64,000 nt of DNA, taken from NCBI GenBank assembly GCA_029783825.1, contig JAREIK010010178.1:26524-90523 (forward strand). The letters run 5' to 3'. A program made the translations under genes and the position numbers. The DNA is from Sapria himalayana (lineage: Eukaryota; Streptophyta; Magnoliopsida; Malpighiales; Rafflesiaceae). The notes under the pieces are model-generated. The model was not told the origin of the DNA, ran no database searches, and worked only from the letters and a program-made list of their open reading frames with translations. Shown here piece by piece: positions 40,150-51,861 of this stretch (the stretch's first letter is position 1; each line of letters begins with the position of its first letter).

Positions 40150-40178
40150 GAGCAGAGATCAATGGTTGATCTCTGCTC
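40150..40178. other. Perfect 13-bp inverted repeat with 3-nt loop
   Basis: The arms GAGCAGAGATCAA (40150-40162) and TTGATCTCTGCTC (40166-40178) are exact complements around TGG. It lies between the CSN1-like and the DEK_C-SWIB copies. Confidence 0.9.
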
Positions 40179-40256
40179 AAAATTTAATCATTAACCAAAT
40201 CTACCACAAGTATTCTTCCTTCCCTAAACCTATCTAAACATGTCAATAAGAACACC

Positions 40257-40520
40257 AGCATAATGCCACAATTGTTCTATCAGGGCAATTGCCTGATTGT
40301 ACCCCTGAATATGATGCCAATTTTGAGCTCTCATGTTGCTATTGCAGGTGTAGCAGGAAACTTTCCAATATTACAAAAAAGAATAAACACATTGATGTAT
40401 GTCCCTGAGCTGCTTGTAGGAATTGCCATGAATTTTAAAAATATCAAGGTGCTTCTAGGTGCTAACTATACCATGAGGCTCGTGGTTTTTGCTCAACCCA
40501 AACCAAACACAACCAAGTAG
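40257..40520 (+). other. Unrecognised open stretch between captured fragments
   Basis: An 85-codon open stretch starting ATGCCACAATTG at 40263 (MPQLFYQGNCLIVPLN) with balanced composition. I recognise no family. It could be part of a third captured gene or a chance frame; it lies about 160 bp before the start of the SWIB gene copy. Confidence 0.3.
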
Positions 40521-40864
40521 AATTAGGTCAGGTTAATAAAAAAATTATTGTGCTACCTTTTTGTTATGGTGGTAAATTACTTTGCATGGATTTTCTTAAT
40601 AAAATTTTTATTATATTTATCCTATTAGATTAATTATAAATTGTTAGAATTTTAAACTTGAAAATACTGAAGTGAAGAACATGGTGTTGGACTCGGACCT
40701 GGGAACACATCTCCATTAAATACTGCATGATTTGGACCTTAGTATAGCTATGGCTAGCAGGATTCACTGGAAACTTGATTCAGAATTTGTTGAGGAATTG
40801 TCGAATCAGAAAATCTTAATCATAGGCCAAATTGACAGTTTTCTTGAAACCCTTGAGACAAACC

Positions 40865-40884
40865 AAGTATCGTAGAATGAAGCG
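40865..40884 (+). repeat. Left target-site duplication of the LINE
   Basis: AAGTATCGTAGAATGAAGCG, repeated at 47314-47333 with one difference (T/C at the seventh base). Confidence 0.88.
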
Positions 40885-41119
40885 TCGCCATTGTTGAAAA
40901 ATTTGACATATGAATAACAAACTTATATTCAATAATAACAGAGAGAAAACTCAATTTCTAGAGAGAGAAAGCTCAATTCTAGAGAGAGAAACTGCCATTG
41001 TTTTGCAATTTGAGCTCAATTTGGAGCAAGGATGGATGGTTCGGATCATTTATTCAATAAAAAATTTTTCAGTTAAATTACCAAGGAGACCGCGCTCCTG
41101 TTTCCGAGCTTTGACGCAA

Positions 41120-41846
41120 ATGAAGCGTCGCCTGCAGTGTTGCTTACCGAAGAGGAATTCCAAAAACTTGCTGAGCCTTTCAAGCTAACACTTATTGGGA
41201 AGTTTCTCATGGCAAGCTGAGCTACGAGGACATATATGCATTTATCGCGGCATTGAAACTAAGGCAGGTTGTGAAAATTGCTATATATGACGGGAAGCAT
41301 GTTTTATTTAAACTTAAAGAAGAAGATGACTTCCTGAGGTTATGGATTAGAGGGCAGTGGAACGTGGCTGGTTATCACATGCGCATCCTCAAATGGTCGC
41401 CCAATTTCTCACCAGCCGAGGAGCTTGCCCATGCCCTGGTATGGTTTGCTTTGCCGAAACTTCTTATACATCTATTTAGCAAGCATTTTTTACACTCCAT
41501 TGCATTATGCATTGGTAAGTCGTGGCTGATTGATGAGGCCACAGCTTACATGACGAGACCAAGCGCAACTAGAATCCTCATTGAGGTTAACTGCAAGAAG
41601 TCGCTTCCAAACAGGATATGGATAGGTAGAGACTTAGAGCATGGATTTTGGCAGAAAATAATTCTCGAAAACATGCCTCATTATTGTCTTAATTGTCTTA
41701 AAATGGGTCATCTAGAAGAAGATTGTATTCTGATAAACCCGAGGAAGATTAAGGAGAAAGCTTGGGTAAAGAAAGAGTGTAGGAATGGCGAGGCAGAAAC
41801 GGGCCAAGAGGGAGGGGAGAAGTTAGAAGAGTGGGTGAAAGAGTAA
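41120..41846 (+). pseudogene. LINE ORF1: DUF4283 and CCHC zinc-knuckle protein
   Basis: The nucleic-acid-binding protein of plant L1 elements. The N-terminal frame from about 41113 reads DANEASPAVLLTEEEFQKLA, then loses one base near 41206 and continues as SYEDIYAFIAALKLRQVVKI in the frame open to 41846. DUF4283 features include YDGKHVLFKL, RLWIRGQWNV and MRILKWSPNF. The zf-CCHC_4 knuckle CLNCLKMGHLEEDC (CX2CX4HX4C, near 41686-41727) is intact. The C-terminal tail is Glu/Lys-rich and the frame stops at 41846. Purine-rich low-complexity DNA follows to about 42060. Confidence 0.85.
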
Positions 41847-42386
41847 GAATGGGAAGGGGAGAAAGAACCGAGAGAATAGAGAGAAAACGATAGGAAGGAA
41901 GGAGAGGAGAGAGATGGGCTAGGAAGAGTGGTTGGAAGGAGAGGGGAGAAAGATTCAAGTATAGATAAGAGGGATGAGATTAATAAATGGCTGGAAAGAT
42001 GCCAAGGGAGGAGGAAGGGGAAGGTAGGATAGGGAAGGAAAAAATAGTGTCTATAAGGAGGAGGAATGCTTTTTTAAAACATATAGAGCAACATAATTGG
42101 GCTGATGACGACTTATTTTCATAAGAGGAAGTGGAGGTGAAAAGTTGGCCATTAGCCAGCAGCATTAATGAAGGCAACAAGCTGGATTTTCAGGCACCAC
42201 TTGATGATTCGGGGCTGGAAAAATAGCCTTGCAATCATACACTTAATAGCAAGGAAAAAGCCTTGGAGGAAATAAGAAAATTAGAATTGAGTTTAGAAAA
42301 ATTATTTATGCCGAAGAAGCTAGAGCAAGTCCCACCGAGCTCAAGCAAGTCTATGAGGAATAGGAAAAAATATTTAAACATGAAAT

Positions 42387-45300
42387 ATGAATCAAAATGC
42401 ATTACAAGAGCTCAAGCTAAATTTACTTAAAATTAATTGTTTATATTGGAATATAAGGGGAGTAGCGAACACTCCTACATTAAATAGAATTAAGAATTTA
42501 ATTAAAATTCATAAAATTAAAATAATTGCATTAGCGGAACCAATGGAAAACAAAAATTAGATTGATAAATATAGGGCAAAGATAGGCGTTCAAAAGGCTT
42601 TTTCGAATAAAAATGGTAAGTTATGGATTATGTGGGATAATAGTATGGAACTAGAAATTATAACAGAAAATGATCAAATAGTTAGCTTTAAAATAGGTAA
42701 GCAAGCTGATACGATTTTTTCGATAGTCTATGCGAGCAACTCGAAGGAAGAAAGGAAAATACTCTGGCATGAGATGAATAAGATATCGTCTTTGAAGTTA
42801 CCGTGGATAATTGGAGGAGACTTTAACATAATTAGGAATATTACAGAAAAAAAGGGAGGTAGGTCACCAGATCCGGTAGCAATAACTCAATTTAATGAGG
42901 CCATTGCATCAGCAAGATTGATGGAGATAGAGTATCTTTGATCAAATTACACATGGTGTAATAACTGGAAGAAAATGGGAGCAATCTAGACTAGGTTAGA
43001 TCGAGTATTAATTAATGCGCAGTGGTTGGACAGGATGGGTGAAACCAAAGTCCAGCACTTAAACAGAACCGGTTCAGATCATAGCCCGCTACTAGTAACA
43101 CTTCAAACAAGGAAGAGGAGACAGGGGGGCTTTACTTTTCAAAACATGTGGGGTATGCACAAAAACTTTGAGGCCATAGTTAATGATACATGGAGGATAC
43201 CGTCATTGGGTAACCCCATGCAAGTACTGGGGCAAAAACTCCGAGCATTGCGCTAGGCCCTTAATAAGTGGAATAAAGAGGTTTTTGGTAATATATTTAA
43301 AAATATTCAAGAAATAGAACAGAAAGTATCAGCCCTAGAAATAGACTATGAAAATAAACAAGATATTATAACCAATATAGAATTGAGTAAAGCTAAGGCT
43401 GAATTAAGACTTAAAATGCATATGGAAGAGGTATTTTGGAAACAAAAAGCTAAAATAAAATGGTTGAAAGATGGAGATAAAAAAACAAAGTTTTTTAACA
43501 CAATGGCAAAGGTTAAAAATCAAAGATTAGGCATAAAATGTATTAAAAGAGCTAATGGAGAGTGGATAGAAAAGGATGAAGATATAAGGAATGAATTAGA
43601 AAGCCTTTTTAAAAGTCACCTAGGTGGGTCAAATATAGACAAAAATCGAACATTAATAACAAATATTAAAAGTAAGGTTACAGAAGAATATAATAAAATG
43701 TTATCAGAATTACCCACAGGAGAAGAAGTGAAAGAGGCAATATTTAATGCCAACAAAGACAGCTCGGCTAGTCCAGATGGTTGGAATAATGGGTTCTTTC
43801 AAAGGTGCTGGAGCATAATAAATAAAGAAGTCATCGCGGCCATAACCTGAGTATTTGCAGGGGCGGAAATTTCAAAATCCTAGGCAAGTTCATATATAGT
43901 ATTAATATCCAAGAAAGAAAATACACAGAAAGGAGAGGACTTCATGCCAATTAGTTTATGCAATACCATCTATAAAATCTTAGCTAAAGTATTACAAAAT
44001 AGATTGAGCAAGATTCTTCCCAAAATAATTTCCCCTGAACAAGCAGGCTTTATTAAAAATAGATCGATGTTAGAAAATATTAACCTTACATCAGAAATGA
44101 TAAAAGTATTAGGAGCCAAGAGTAGATGACATAATGTAATAATGAAATTAGACTTTTCAAAAGCATTTGATAGAGTTGAATGGAACATTTTATGTTATCT
44201 AAAGAGGAGAATGGGTTTCTCAGAATTTTGGATAGATCTTATATATAGCCTGGGTTAGAATGTTGATAAATGGCAAAGCAGGGGAAGAATTTGTACCATC
44301 CAGAGGTCTTAGGCAGGGGGATCCGTTATCGCCCTCTTTGTTCAATATATATCTAGAAATTTTCATAATAAATTTGAAGGAGAAAGTAAGAAATGACAGT
44401 ATTTTAGCTTATAAACAGCCTAAAAATACTCCATTGGTATACTGCTTAGCTTACGCAGACGATGTAATTATATTTACAAATGCCAGTAGCAAATCAATGA
44501 ATAATCTGATGGGGCTACTGCATTTGCTAGAACAAGAAATAGGTCAAATGCTAAATAAAAATAAATGTCAATTTATGGTTGCAGCTAGAGCATCAGAAAA
44601 CGTAGCGCAAAGGATTAAAGGAATCACGGGCTTTGTGAATAGTAAAGAAATTATAAGGTACTTGGGATGTCCGATTTATGAAGGAAGAATGAAGGAGGAT
44701 CATCTACCCTTCTTACTAGAAAAGATTAGAAAAAAAATAGCTGGGTGGAAAGAAGATTTATTAAATATGGCAGGAAGAATTACGTTAATAACTCATGTGT
44801 TACATGGATCATTAGCACATATCTTAATGATGGCACAACCACCAAAGAGTATCACAAAAAAATTGGAAAGGGAAATGGCTAATTTTATATGGGGGAAAAA
44901 TGAAGGGAAGAATAAATTACATTGGAAAAAATGGAAGGATTTATGTTATCCTAAGGAGGAGACAGGTCTAGGCTTTACAAGTCTAAATGATATAGCCAAA
45001 GCTTGGTCATGCAAAAACTGGTAGATGTTAAGGCAAAATGAAAATATTTGGGAGCTATATGTGAATGCCAAATATGGGGTAGGAAACAATGCATTTAAAG
45101 ATTCCAAAAAAGCTACCAGAAACTAGAAATTGATGCGGAAACAACAAAACACAGTAGAAAAGTATATTATTTCAACAAAAAGTGGTTGGAAATGGTCATT
45201 GAATACTCAAGGAAAGTTCACATTAAAAAGCACCAAGGACCTGATCAGAAATAGTAGACCCGTACATTTTAAGGAAATCTGGTTAAAAGACTTACCACAA

Positions 45301-46314
45301 AAATTGAATGTGTTTATGTGGAAAATTATCTCCAATATAACCCCAGTGGATGAAAATATTCAGAAAAAAGGCATAAAACTAGCATCTAGATGCGAATGCT
45401 GCCATCTAGAGACAGAAAGTGCGGATCACTTGTTCTCTACAAGCAAGATTGCAGTTGAATTATGGCACATATTAGAGAATGAAGCAGAGATTAAAAATAG
45501 TAAAAAGTCTCTGAATGAGAGACTAGAAATTTGGTCAAAACAGAAAACAAAGAATAAGATATTAAAATGGTTTAGAAATTATACTCCTCATATAGCGATT
45601 TGGTGCTTATGGAAAGCTAGAAATAGAAGTAGGTTTGAAAATGTGGAAATGAAAGTTAAAGATATATTGGAAGAAATTAAAAAAGAAATTGCTTTTATTA
45701 CTACTTGTAAGCCAATAAAAGTGAGAAGAATGAGTAAGGATGAAGATAGAAGAAGAGCATGGAATTTAACAATATTAGCAAGAAAAATGCCAGTCATCAA
45801 AAAAGTTAGCTGGAACAAACCCTCGCCAGGAAGCCTAATGCTTAATACAGATGGAAGCTTTTAAAGAGAAATGAGGGAGGCAGGTGGAGGATGAGTTATA
45901 AGAAATGAGGAGGGCAAAGTATTGAAAGCTTTTACATTATCGAGTACTACTTCATCCGCGTTACATGAGGAGATAATTGCCCTGCATAATGGCTTAAGAA
46001 TCTGCAAAGAAAATAATTATTCAAATATTCAAGTACAAGTTGACTCGAAAATATTGGTTCAGCTTGTACAAAACAAGTTACAATTATGGCTATTTGAAAA
46101 AGAAATTGATGATATTAAAAATATTTTACGTGAATTAAAAGGAGAGATCAAACAAATATATAGAGAGGCTAATGTGGTGGCAGATAAACTAGCTGAGGAA
46201 GGAATGAAAAAAAGACTGCAAGAATTTGAAGGGGATGAGATCCCTGAAAAAGTAAAAGGTCTAATAGAACTAGATAAAGCTGAATTCCCATATATTAGGA
46301 TTCAAAAATCCTAG
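42387..46314 (+). pseudogene. LINE ORF2: endonuclease, reverse transcriptase, RNase H
   Basis: The start is set at ATG 42387 (MNQNALQELK) in frame with LYWNIRG. The APE-type endonuclease spans 42430-43150: AEPMENKN, WIIGGDFNII, YTWCNN, RLDRVLI, GSDHSPLLV. Reverse transcriptase spans about 43720-44750: PISLCNTIYKILAKVLQNRL, EQAGFIKNRSMLENI, KLDFSKAFDRVEW, GLRQGDPLSPSLFNIYLE, and the catalytic YADD at 44452-44463. zf-RVT is at 45220-45480 (FMWKIISNITPV, CECCHLETESADHLF). RVT_3 RNase H is at 45800-46230 (LMLNTDGSF, VQVDSKILVQL, REANVVADKLAEEG). Stops at about 42558, 42939, 42988, 43254, 43848, 43880, 44127, 44256, 45022, 45862 and 45892, and a frame break near the reverse transcriptase core, make it inactive. 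Confidence 0.92.
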
Positions 46315-47313
46315 TTTAAAGGTCGACACTTAAGAAGAATATTAGAGGTTAGTTTTTAAAATGCTGTTTGTAGCCTTGATTTGACTTGCATTTCAGGTGG
46401 AAGTTAGCAAATGGATAAATAATTATAACAAAGTAAGCAACCCATGTTATTAAGTTAAACTAATCATTGATAGAGAAGGAAATTATCCTCGGTTCTGTGG
46501 GGAATCTAAAAGGTAATAAAGTATATGGTTTATGGTTTATATATGCTGGATTTTAACTTCTCTGTGCAGTTAGAGCTCGAGCAGATGGTGGAGTGAAACA
46601 CTAAATGAATAAATAAATATTTCTGTTATGGTTTATATATGCTGTATTTTAGTTTGTCTATGCAGTCAAAGGTATAACTCTAAGTGAAGAGAAGAAGGAA
46701 AGCAAATGGATAATTCTTCCTAGTACGCTAGCCTTTGCGGGAGTGGGTAAGGATTCTGGATGGTAATAAGTGTCTCGCTTGTAATGAGTAGTTTATGGTA
46801 AGTTCGTGTCTATATGGTAAGGAGTCTAGTTTTACGGAAGTATGTAATGAATTTAATCTTGCGGGAGTCTGTATGGTAATGCATCTATAAGCACGGCCTG
46901 TATACTCGTCTGCTCGGAAAGAAAGGGGAAAGAGAACAGGAGCAAACCGAAACTCGTATCATGGCAAGCATTGTCGCATAAGTAAAGCGAGCAGGGATTT
47001 CAAATGGGCAGAAGCACGACCAAAGCGATCGAAGAGTATGGAATAATGCTGGATTTTAAGAAGCCCACGGAAGAGTACCCAAAACTAGGGTAAAGCCCAA
47101 ACAAAAGTCCAAAGCTCCAAGGCAGGATCGGGAGTAAAATTAGGGCCTATGTCCAATACATAATCAAGCCTAGTTTTAATTTGAATTATCCTATTATATG
47201 GCTTAAGGTGTTAGATGGGTGTAAAATGGTTAAGAGTAGAAGTAGTTTGTAAAAATGGTATTCCTCCGCCAAAAGAGATGGTGATAACAATAATAAAAAC
47301 AAACTTTAAAAAA
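46315..47313 (+). other. LINE 3' untranslated region
   Basis: About 1 kb without coding potential from the ORF2 stop to the A-rich end. It contains an imperfect internal repeat of TTATGGTTTATATATGCTG near 46530 and 46628. Antisense open frames here are not supported. Confidence 0.7.
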
Positions 47314-47333
47314 AAGTATCGCAGAATGAAGCG
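47314..47333 (+). repeat. Right target-site duplication of the LINE
   Basis: AAGTATCGCAGAATGAAGCG. It continues the reading frame of exon 1 of the DEK_C-SWIB copy and carries CAG where the left copy has the stop TAG. Confidence 0.88.
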
Positions 47334-48559
47334 ATTACTAGCCCAACAATTGAGGAGCCAGAGGTGGGAAAAAACGAAAATGATTTCTCCATAAGAAAAA
47401 AGTGAGCAAGGATCATCAGAAAGATGAAGACAACGAGGAGTAGTCTTAGGTCCCAACAAGCAAAAAAAAGTAGGTACTGCATACATTAACTAGTTGAAAC
47501 TCCGTCATCTTTCATGATTCTTAGTTCATCCTACTAATATGTGAAAGCTAGTTGGTGTAAAATTGCATTTGATGCTCATTATTCCAAAAACCATCATCTT
47601 TTGATTGAGATTAATGATCAAATTCAAAATAAATCAAATGCAAACATGAATTTGACTGCAATTATTTATGATGGTCTGTGAAGAATAAAGAGCATCTTTC
47701 AAAATTTGTTTTCTCCCCTTCCATTTTTAGGGAATGGATTCAACAAATATCATAAAACCAAAAAAATAATCAATGGTCACTAAAATACTGATGGTCTCAG
47801 AATATTACAATAGACATCACTATTGAAGTTTGCTAAACACGGTGGTGGCATGGTTGTTATTATGCAATGAACATCAGGTGATTGACATTGACAGGAGATT
47901 TTAATTTTGGGTTGTTATTGTGTAGGATAGCCCAGATAGGCAAAGAAGTTCAAAAAAGGGAAGTGACTTTACCAAGTTATGTGGACTTTCTAAACAACTT
48001 AAGAACTTTACAAGAGACTGAATTAGCAAGAATTGAGGTATGAAGTGTTGTCATCAAGACCCTTTTTTGCATGTCATTTCAGTTGGCATTCACATTCTTG
48101 GTTTGATTTTCATTTTTCTATTATTGCTTTGTTATGCCCCCATAATCCACACAAATTATTCTTTCTCCTATGTTTAACCATTCATGTAGATGGTAAACAA
48201 GCTTTGGGCATATATACGAGAAAAGAATTGCAACATCCACTAAATAAATGAAAAATTATATGTGACGAAGCATTGCATACTTTTTTTATTTTGATTCTAT
48301 CGACATGTTTCAAATGAATAAAGCTTTGTCCAAGCACATATGGCCATTGAATGAGAGTGGTGGTATTTTCATTATTTCTTTGTATTTCTACTTGTTTCTT
48401 TTTTAAAACATGAACATGTGGGTATTATGCTTTCCACATTACATACTAATGAGATTAGCATTTATAATTTATAAATATTTAATGTAACAATATATATATA
48501 TGATGTACATTTGTATGATTGGCAAGTATCTTCGCCTAAGTGTATAAAATCTTAAATTT

Positions 48560-48870
48560 ATATTAATTTGGTGAAACTATATGGGTCAATTGGGCTAGAA
48601 CTAGAGGCAAACCAACTATACCTTCTAAGAGGCATAGTTTCATGTCCTAGGGGTTTAATGGTAGCTCATGGGAATCAAACTTGCAACCTCCAAGGGGGCA
48701 CGCCTAAGAACATTAGATCTTAAGTTTTTTTTACCTGGTGCAACTCCATGGGCCAATTGGGCTAGTGGAAAACCAACTATACCTCTGAGGAGGTATAGTT
48801 TAATGTCCTAGTGGTTTAATAGTAGCTCATGGAGATCAAACTTGCAACCTCAAAGGAGACACTCATCTTT
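48560..48870 (-). mobile_element. Tandem pair of tRNA-derived SINE-like sequences
   Basis: Two direct copies (about 48569-48714 and 48735-48868) inside the intron between SWIB 1 and SWIB 2 of the gene copy. Both share TCAATTGGGCTAG-like, AACCAACTATACC, TAGTTT(C/A)ATGTCCTAG and TAGTAGCTCATGG-type words and end in CAAACTTGCAACCTC. Read on the minus strand, AGTTTGATTCCC in copy 1 resembles a polymerase III box B, and TCTAATGTTCTTAGGCG upstream of it resembles a degenerate box A. This suggests tRNA ancestry, but no poly-A or target duplication was established. Confidence 0.5.
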
Positions 48871-49736
48871 AAAAAATTTACTATACTAAACTCCATGAGA
48901 TTAGAGCCTTGTGTATTGTATGAAAGCTTATATATATATATATATATATATATATGCATGCACATATGCTGATATTTATTAGATAAAAAAGCATGCTTCC
49001 AATTATATTTTTTATTATGTATAATTTAAGTTAACATTGCTAGTTAAAAAAAAGTGAGAAATTAAAGACTTTTTTTTATTGTAAGTGTAACATATTCTTG
49101 AATATGAAATTTATTACTTTTTCTCATGCATGCTTATCAATTTGTTACGTTTATTGATTGAATAAATGCTATTTTTTGACCCCTTGTAGCCATGGATAAC
49201 TCAACTCAAAAGAACAAGAAATCAAAGAAAAGGGAAGGAAGAAGATGAGACAGGTAAAAGTTTTTGAGGGTTAAATATGTTATCATGAAGTCAATTTGTA
49301 ATGTGTCTGAATAAATATTCATGCTTCACAGCTTCCGATGATGAATCAAAGAAGAGAGAGAAACAAGAGAAGAAGAAAACTTCTGGATTTCTAGCTTCTT
49401 GTTCCTCTTTTCATATGCTTTCATAAAATTTATTGGTACGTGTGAAGATGCATTATCCTGTTCTGATGTTGTAAAGAAGATGTGATACTATATATAAAAA
49501 ATAATCTACAGGTATGCCACCATCCATCGTCTTCGCCTTGCCCCAATGAGAATCTATGGAGCTATTCTTTAATTTCAATTAATCATTAAATGTTCTTGTT
49601 TTTTAAAAAGGTTCTATCAGATAGGCAAATAATAATATGTGATGATAAGTTGAAAGAGTTGCTCCAACGCAAGTCTTTCAAAGGATTTCCAGTCTTAAAG
49701 CTCTTATCTTCTCATTTCATGAAGAGGAAACAGTGA

Positions 49737-50628
49737 GCAATTTGTGGGGACATGATTTTTGCCTAGGTGTATCTAAATAGAAAGATATTTATTTGGTGGC
49801 ATCGTTGTTCTTCTCCAATGCCTTCACTTGATCTATTGTTTGGCATCTCTTCTTTTCTCCACTTCCATATCTTAATTCTTCTTCACATTCTTCTTCTTCA
49901 AATCCATCAAAAAAAACATTGGTATTCTCTTCTTCAAATATGATTTTTGTTGTTGTTGATTATTTGACTATAAACATTTCCCTCAATTGTAGATGGGCAT
50001 ACTGAAATGAAAACACAAAGGGAATCAAAGATGGAAAATCTTTTCATCAGTGGAGAGAAATGAAACATCCCTTAACCAGACCTGGAAAAAATTGAAGGAT
50101 GCAGATAGAGGAGCATCGGGTATTATTTTGAAAGCAAGATTGACCAGGCATAACATTTATCGTGCCTCATAGTTCATAAGAGTTTTTTTGCACAAAAGTA
50201 GACAAGTTCATTGTATGTAACTTGTACAACCATGTTCTTTGGTCCATTTAATATTTCTTCTTTTTTTTCCTTTCTGCTCACTCTATGTCCATCTAAATCA
50301 GGAAAAAATGGTTCGATGGAGAAAATAGTAGTTAGAAAAACATGTTGGAGAATTTGTAAGCTCTGCTACATCTAGCCTGTAGAAAAAGTAGTAGCAAGGA
50401 GAGGACATTATTCATGTTTTCTTTAAGTGATAATCACTAACTAAATCTCTTTTTGTTGCATACAATCCTCATGATCATCTAAACTAATTTTGAAATATTG
50501 TTGAATTGGTATATGATATTCATAGTTAATAATTTTCATTTGGCATATGATATTCAAAACCCAAAAATATTTCATTACAAGTGTTATATATTGTATGTAT
50601 CTATATATGCTTCATTATATTTTAATAG

Positions 50629-50664
<36 letters not shown>

Positions 50665-50899
50665 AGTTGAGATAAAATTTGGTGTTGAAGATGATAGTAA
50701 TATTTATCCATAATCAAATATACGTTTGTATATACATGCATATATATATTATGTTATATATATTTATATATATATATAACTATACATATATGATGATGTA
50801 TGTATGTACACACACACACACACACACATATATATATGTACTTATATACTACTATATTATACATAAGGTATAAGTTGAATTGCATAATTTTACCATATA
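49737..50899. other. Sequence downstream of the SWIB gene copy
   Basis: Probably the carried 3' flank of the SWIB gene followed by element sequence. It includes (TA)n at about 50631-50651 and a (CA)n run at about 50811-50827. No further exon is recognised. Confidence 0.45.
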
Positions 50900-51861
50900 T
50901 TTATCAAAAAAGAAGTTTCTTTATTTAATTATTTATATTGATTTGATTGACTGGTTTTATTTTTATATAGATATGGTACTGCAATATTGTCTATACGAAG
51001 CTTGTAGAATAAAGGGACATCAGAATTGGGTTAAAGTTATAGGCAAATATCTCACTTTCCCCTGTAGTGGCACTCAATTCAAAAATGGAGCTCTACACTA
51101 CATCGACTTAATTAACGAGGTCATTCTTTACCTAATTACAGAAACATAGAAACTAGCATTTCACAAGACACGACGTAGTGTAATTAGGAAAGCTTTGTCC
51201 CAAACAAGAAGATGGTGACCAGAGGAGCTGGGGAAGAGAAAGCAATATCAATTTCACAGACATATTAAAATTATTGCATTGTCGTAGATACATTAATGAA
51301 GAAGAATAGATGACCTATCGAATTCATTGTGGGTTGGAATGATAGGAAAAGGGAAGTTGCTGAATGGAAAAATCATATATATCTATGTTATGTTTTTGTT
51401 TTAACTATGTAACATATTGTATCAGAATAATTTATTAACTGCTTTTACTTATTATTAATGATATATAATGGTTTATTATATATATTTTTATTCAATTTAA
51501 TATAAAAACTAAAAAAGATGTAATAAATTTTTTTGTAATAAAATAAAATTGTAAAAATAGTTTTGGAATGAAAATAGCTATGGATTTTTACATCACTAAA
51601 TTATTTAGGAAATTGCTGTATATATGCAATCACAAAATATTAATTTCTACTAATAATTACGATCAAAATTAGCAAGGGGAAAAATATAATTAGATAAGGA
51701 ATTTTAGTGGTTCAAAAATTTGCTAGGGAATTTTTTTGTCTCGTTAATATTTTACGACGAGCACTTTAGCTTGGGATAATTTCTGTCATAAATATATCAT
51801 TTTTATAAATTAGAGAAGGAATAAGCCCAAATAGCTAGGCATATTTCCCTAGGTATTAGGG
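50900..51861 (+). repeat. 3' noncoding region of CACTA element 3, shared with element 1
   Basis: 50904-51500 matches the 3' blocks of units A and B in element 1: TTGATTTGATTGA, ATACGAAGCTTGTA, GAGAGAAAGCAAT/GAAGAGAAAGCAAT, GTCG(G)TAGATACATT, and TTTTATTCAATTTAATATAAA. The last 370 bp carry repeated GCTAGG/TTAGCAAGG-type words that also occur near the left end (GCAAGGGATTAGC). The open frames near 50880-51149 appear non-coding because units A and B do not preserve them. Confidence 0.72.

Larger units (their letters stand above)
40885..47313 (+). mobile_element. L1-type LINE retrotransposon with RNase H, decayed
   Basis: A 6.4-kb non-LTR retrotransposon in the same direction as the gene it interrupts. 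It is bounded by 20-bp duplications (40865-40884 and 47314-47333, 19/20 identical), and an A-rich end (47308-47315) lies against the right copy, as target-primed reverse transcription produces. It encodes ORF1 (DUF4283 plus CCHC knuckle) and ORF2 (endonuclease, reverse transcriptase, zf-RVT, RNase H). The length fits a full or nearly full plant L1. Numerous stops show it is inactive. Confidence 0.92.
40681..49736 (+). pseudogene. DEK_C and double SWIB/MDM2 domain protein, LINE-interrupted
   Basis: A near-complete copy of a chromatin-type plant protein with an N-terminal DEK_C domain and two SWIB domains (the family of Arabidopsis At3g19080/At1g49520). Inferred exons are 40681-40884 plus 47334-47473, 47926-48037, 48190-48362, 49190-49253, 49332-49511 and 49611-49736. 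Exon 1 starts MVLDSDLGTHLH and contains FVEELSNQKILIIGQIDSF (DEK_C). Exons 2-3 give SWIB 1: GSDFTKLCGLSKQLKNF, ELARIE, MVNKLWAYIREKN, KIICDEALH (frame shifted) and DSIDMFQMNKALSKHIWPL. Exons 5-6 give SWIB 2: FIKFIGTCEDALSCSDVVKK, then IICDDKLKELL, SFKGFPVLKLLSSHF and the final KRKQ with TGA. Most inferred junctions have GT and AG. Frameshifts, stops and a 6.4-kb LINE in exon 1 disable it. Introns are retained, so it was not copied from mRNA. Confidence 0.85.

Noticed and set aside
48680..48730. A functional tRNA gene suggested by box A- and box B-like words on the minus strand
   Set aside because: No cloverleaf can be folded from the surrounding sequence by eye, and the unit continues as a repeated body, so a SINE-like sequence is more likely.
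50880..51149. An 89-codon frame that could be an exon in the 3' part of CACTA element 3
   Set aside because: The homologous blocks in units A and B of element 1 do not keep the frame, so the sequence is more likely noncoding transposon DNA.
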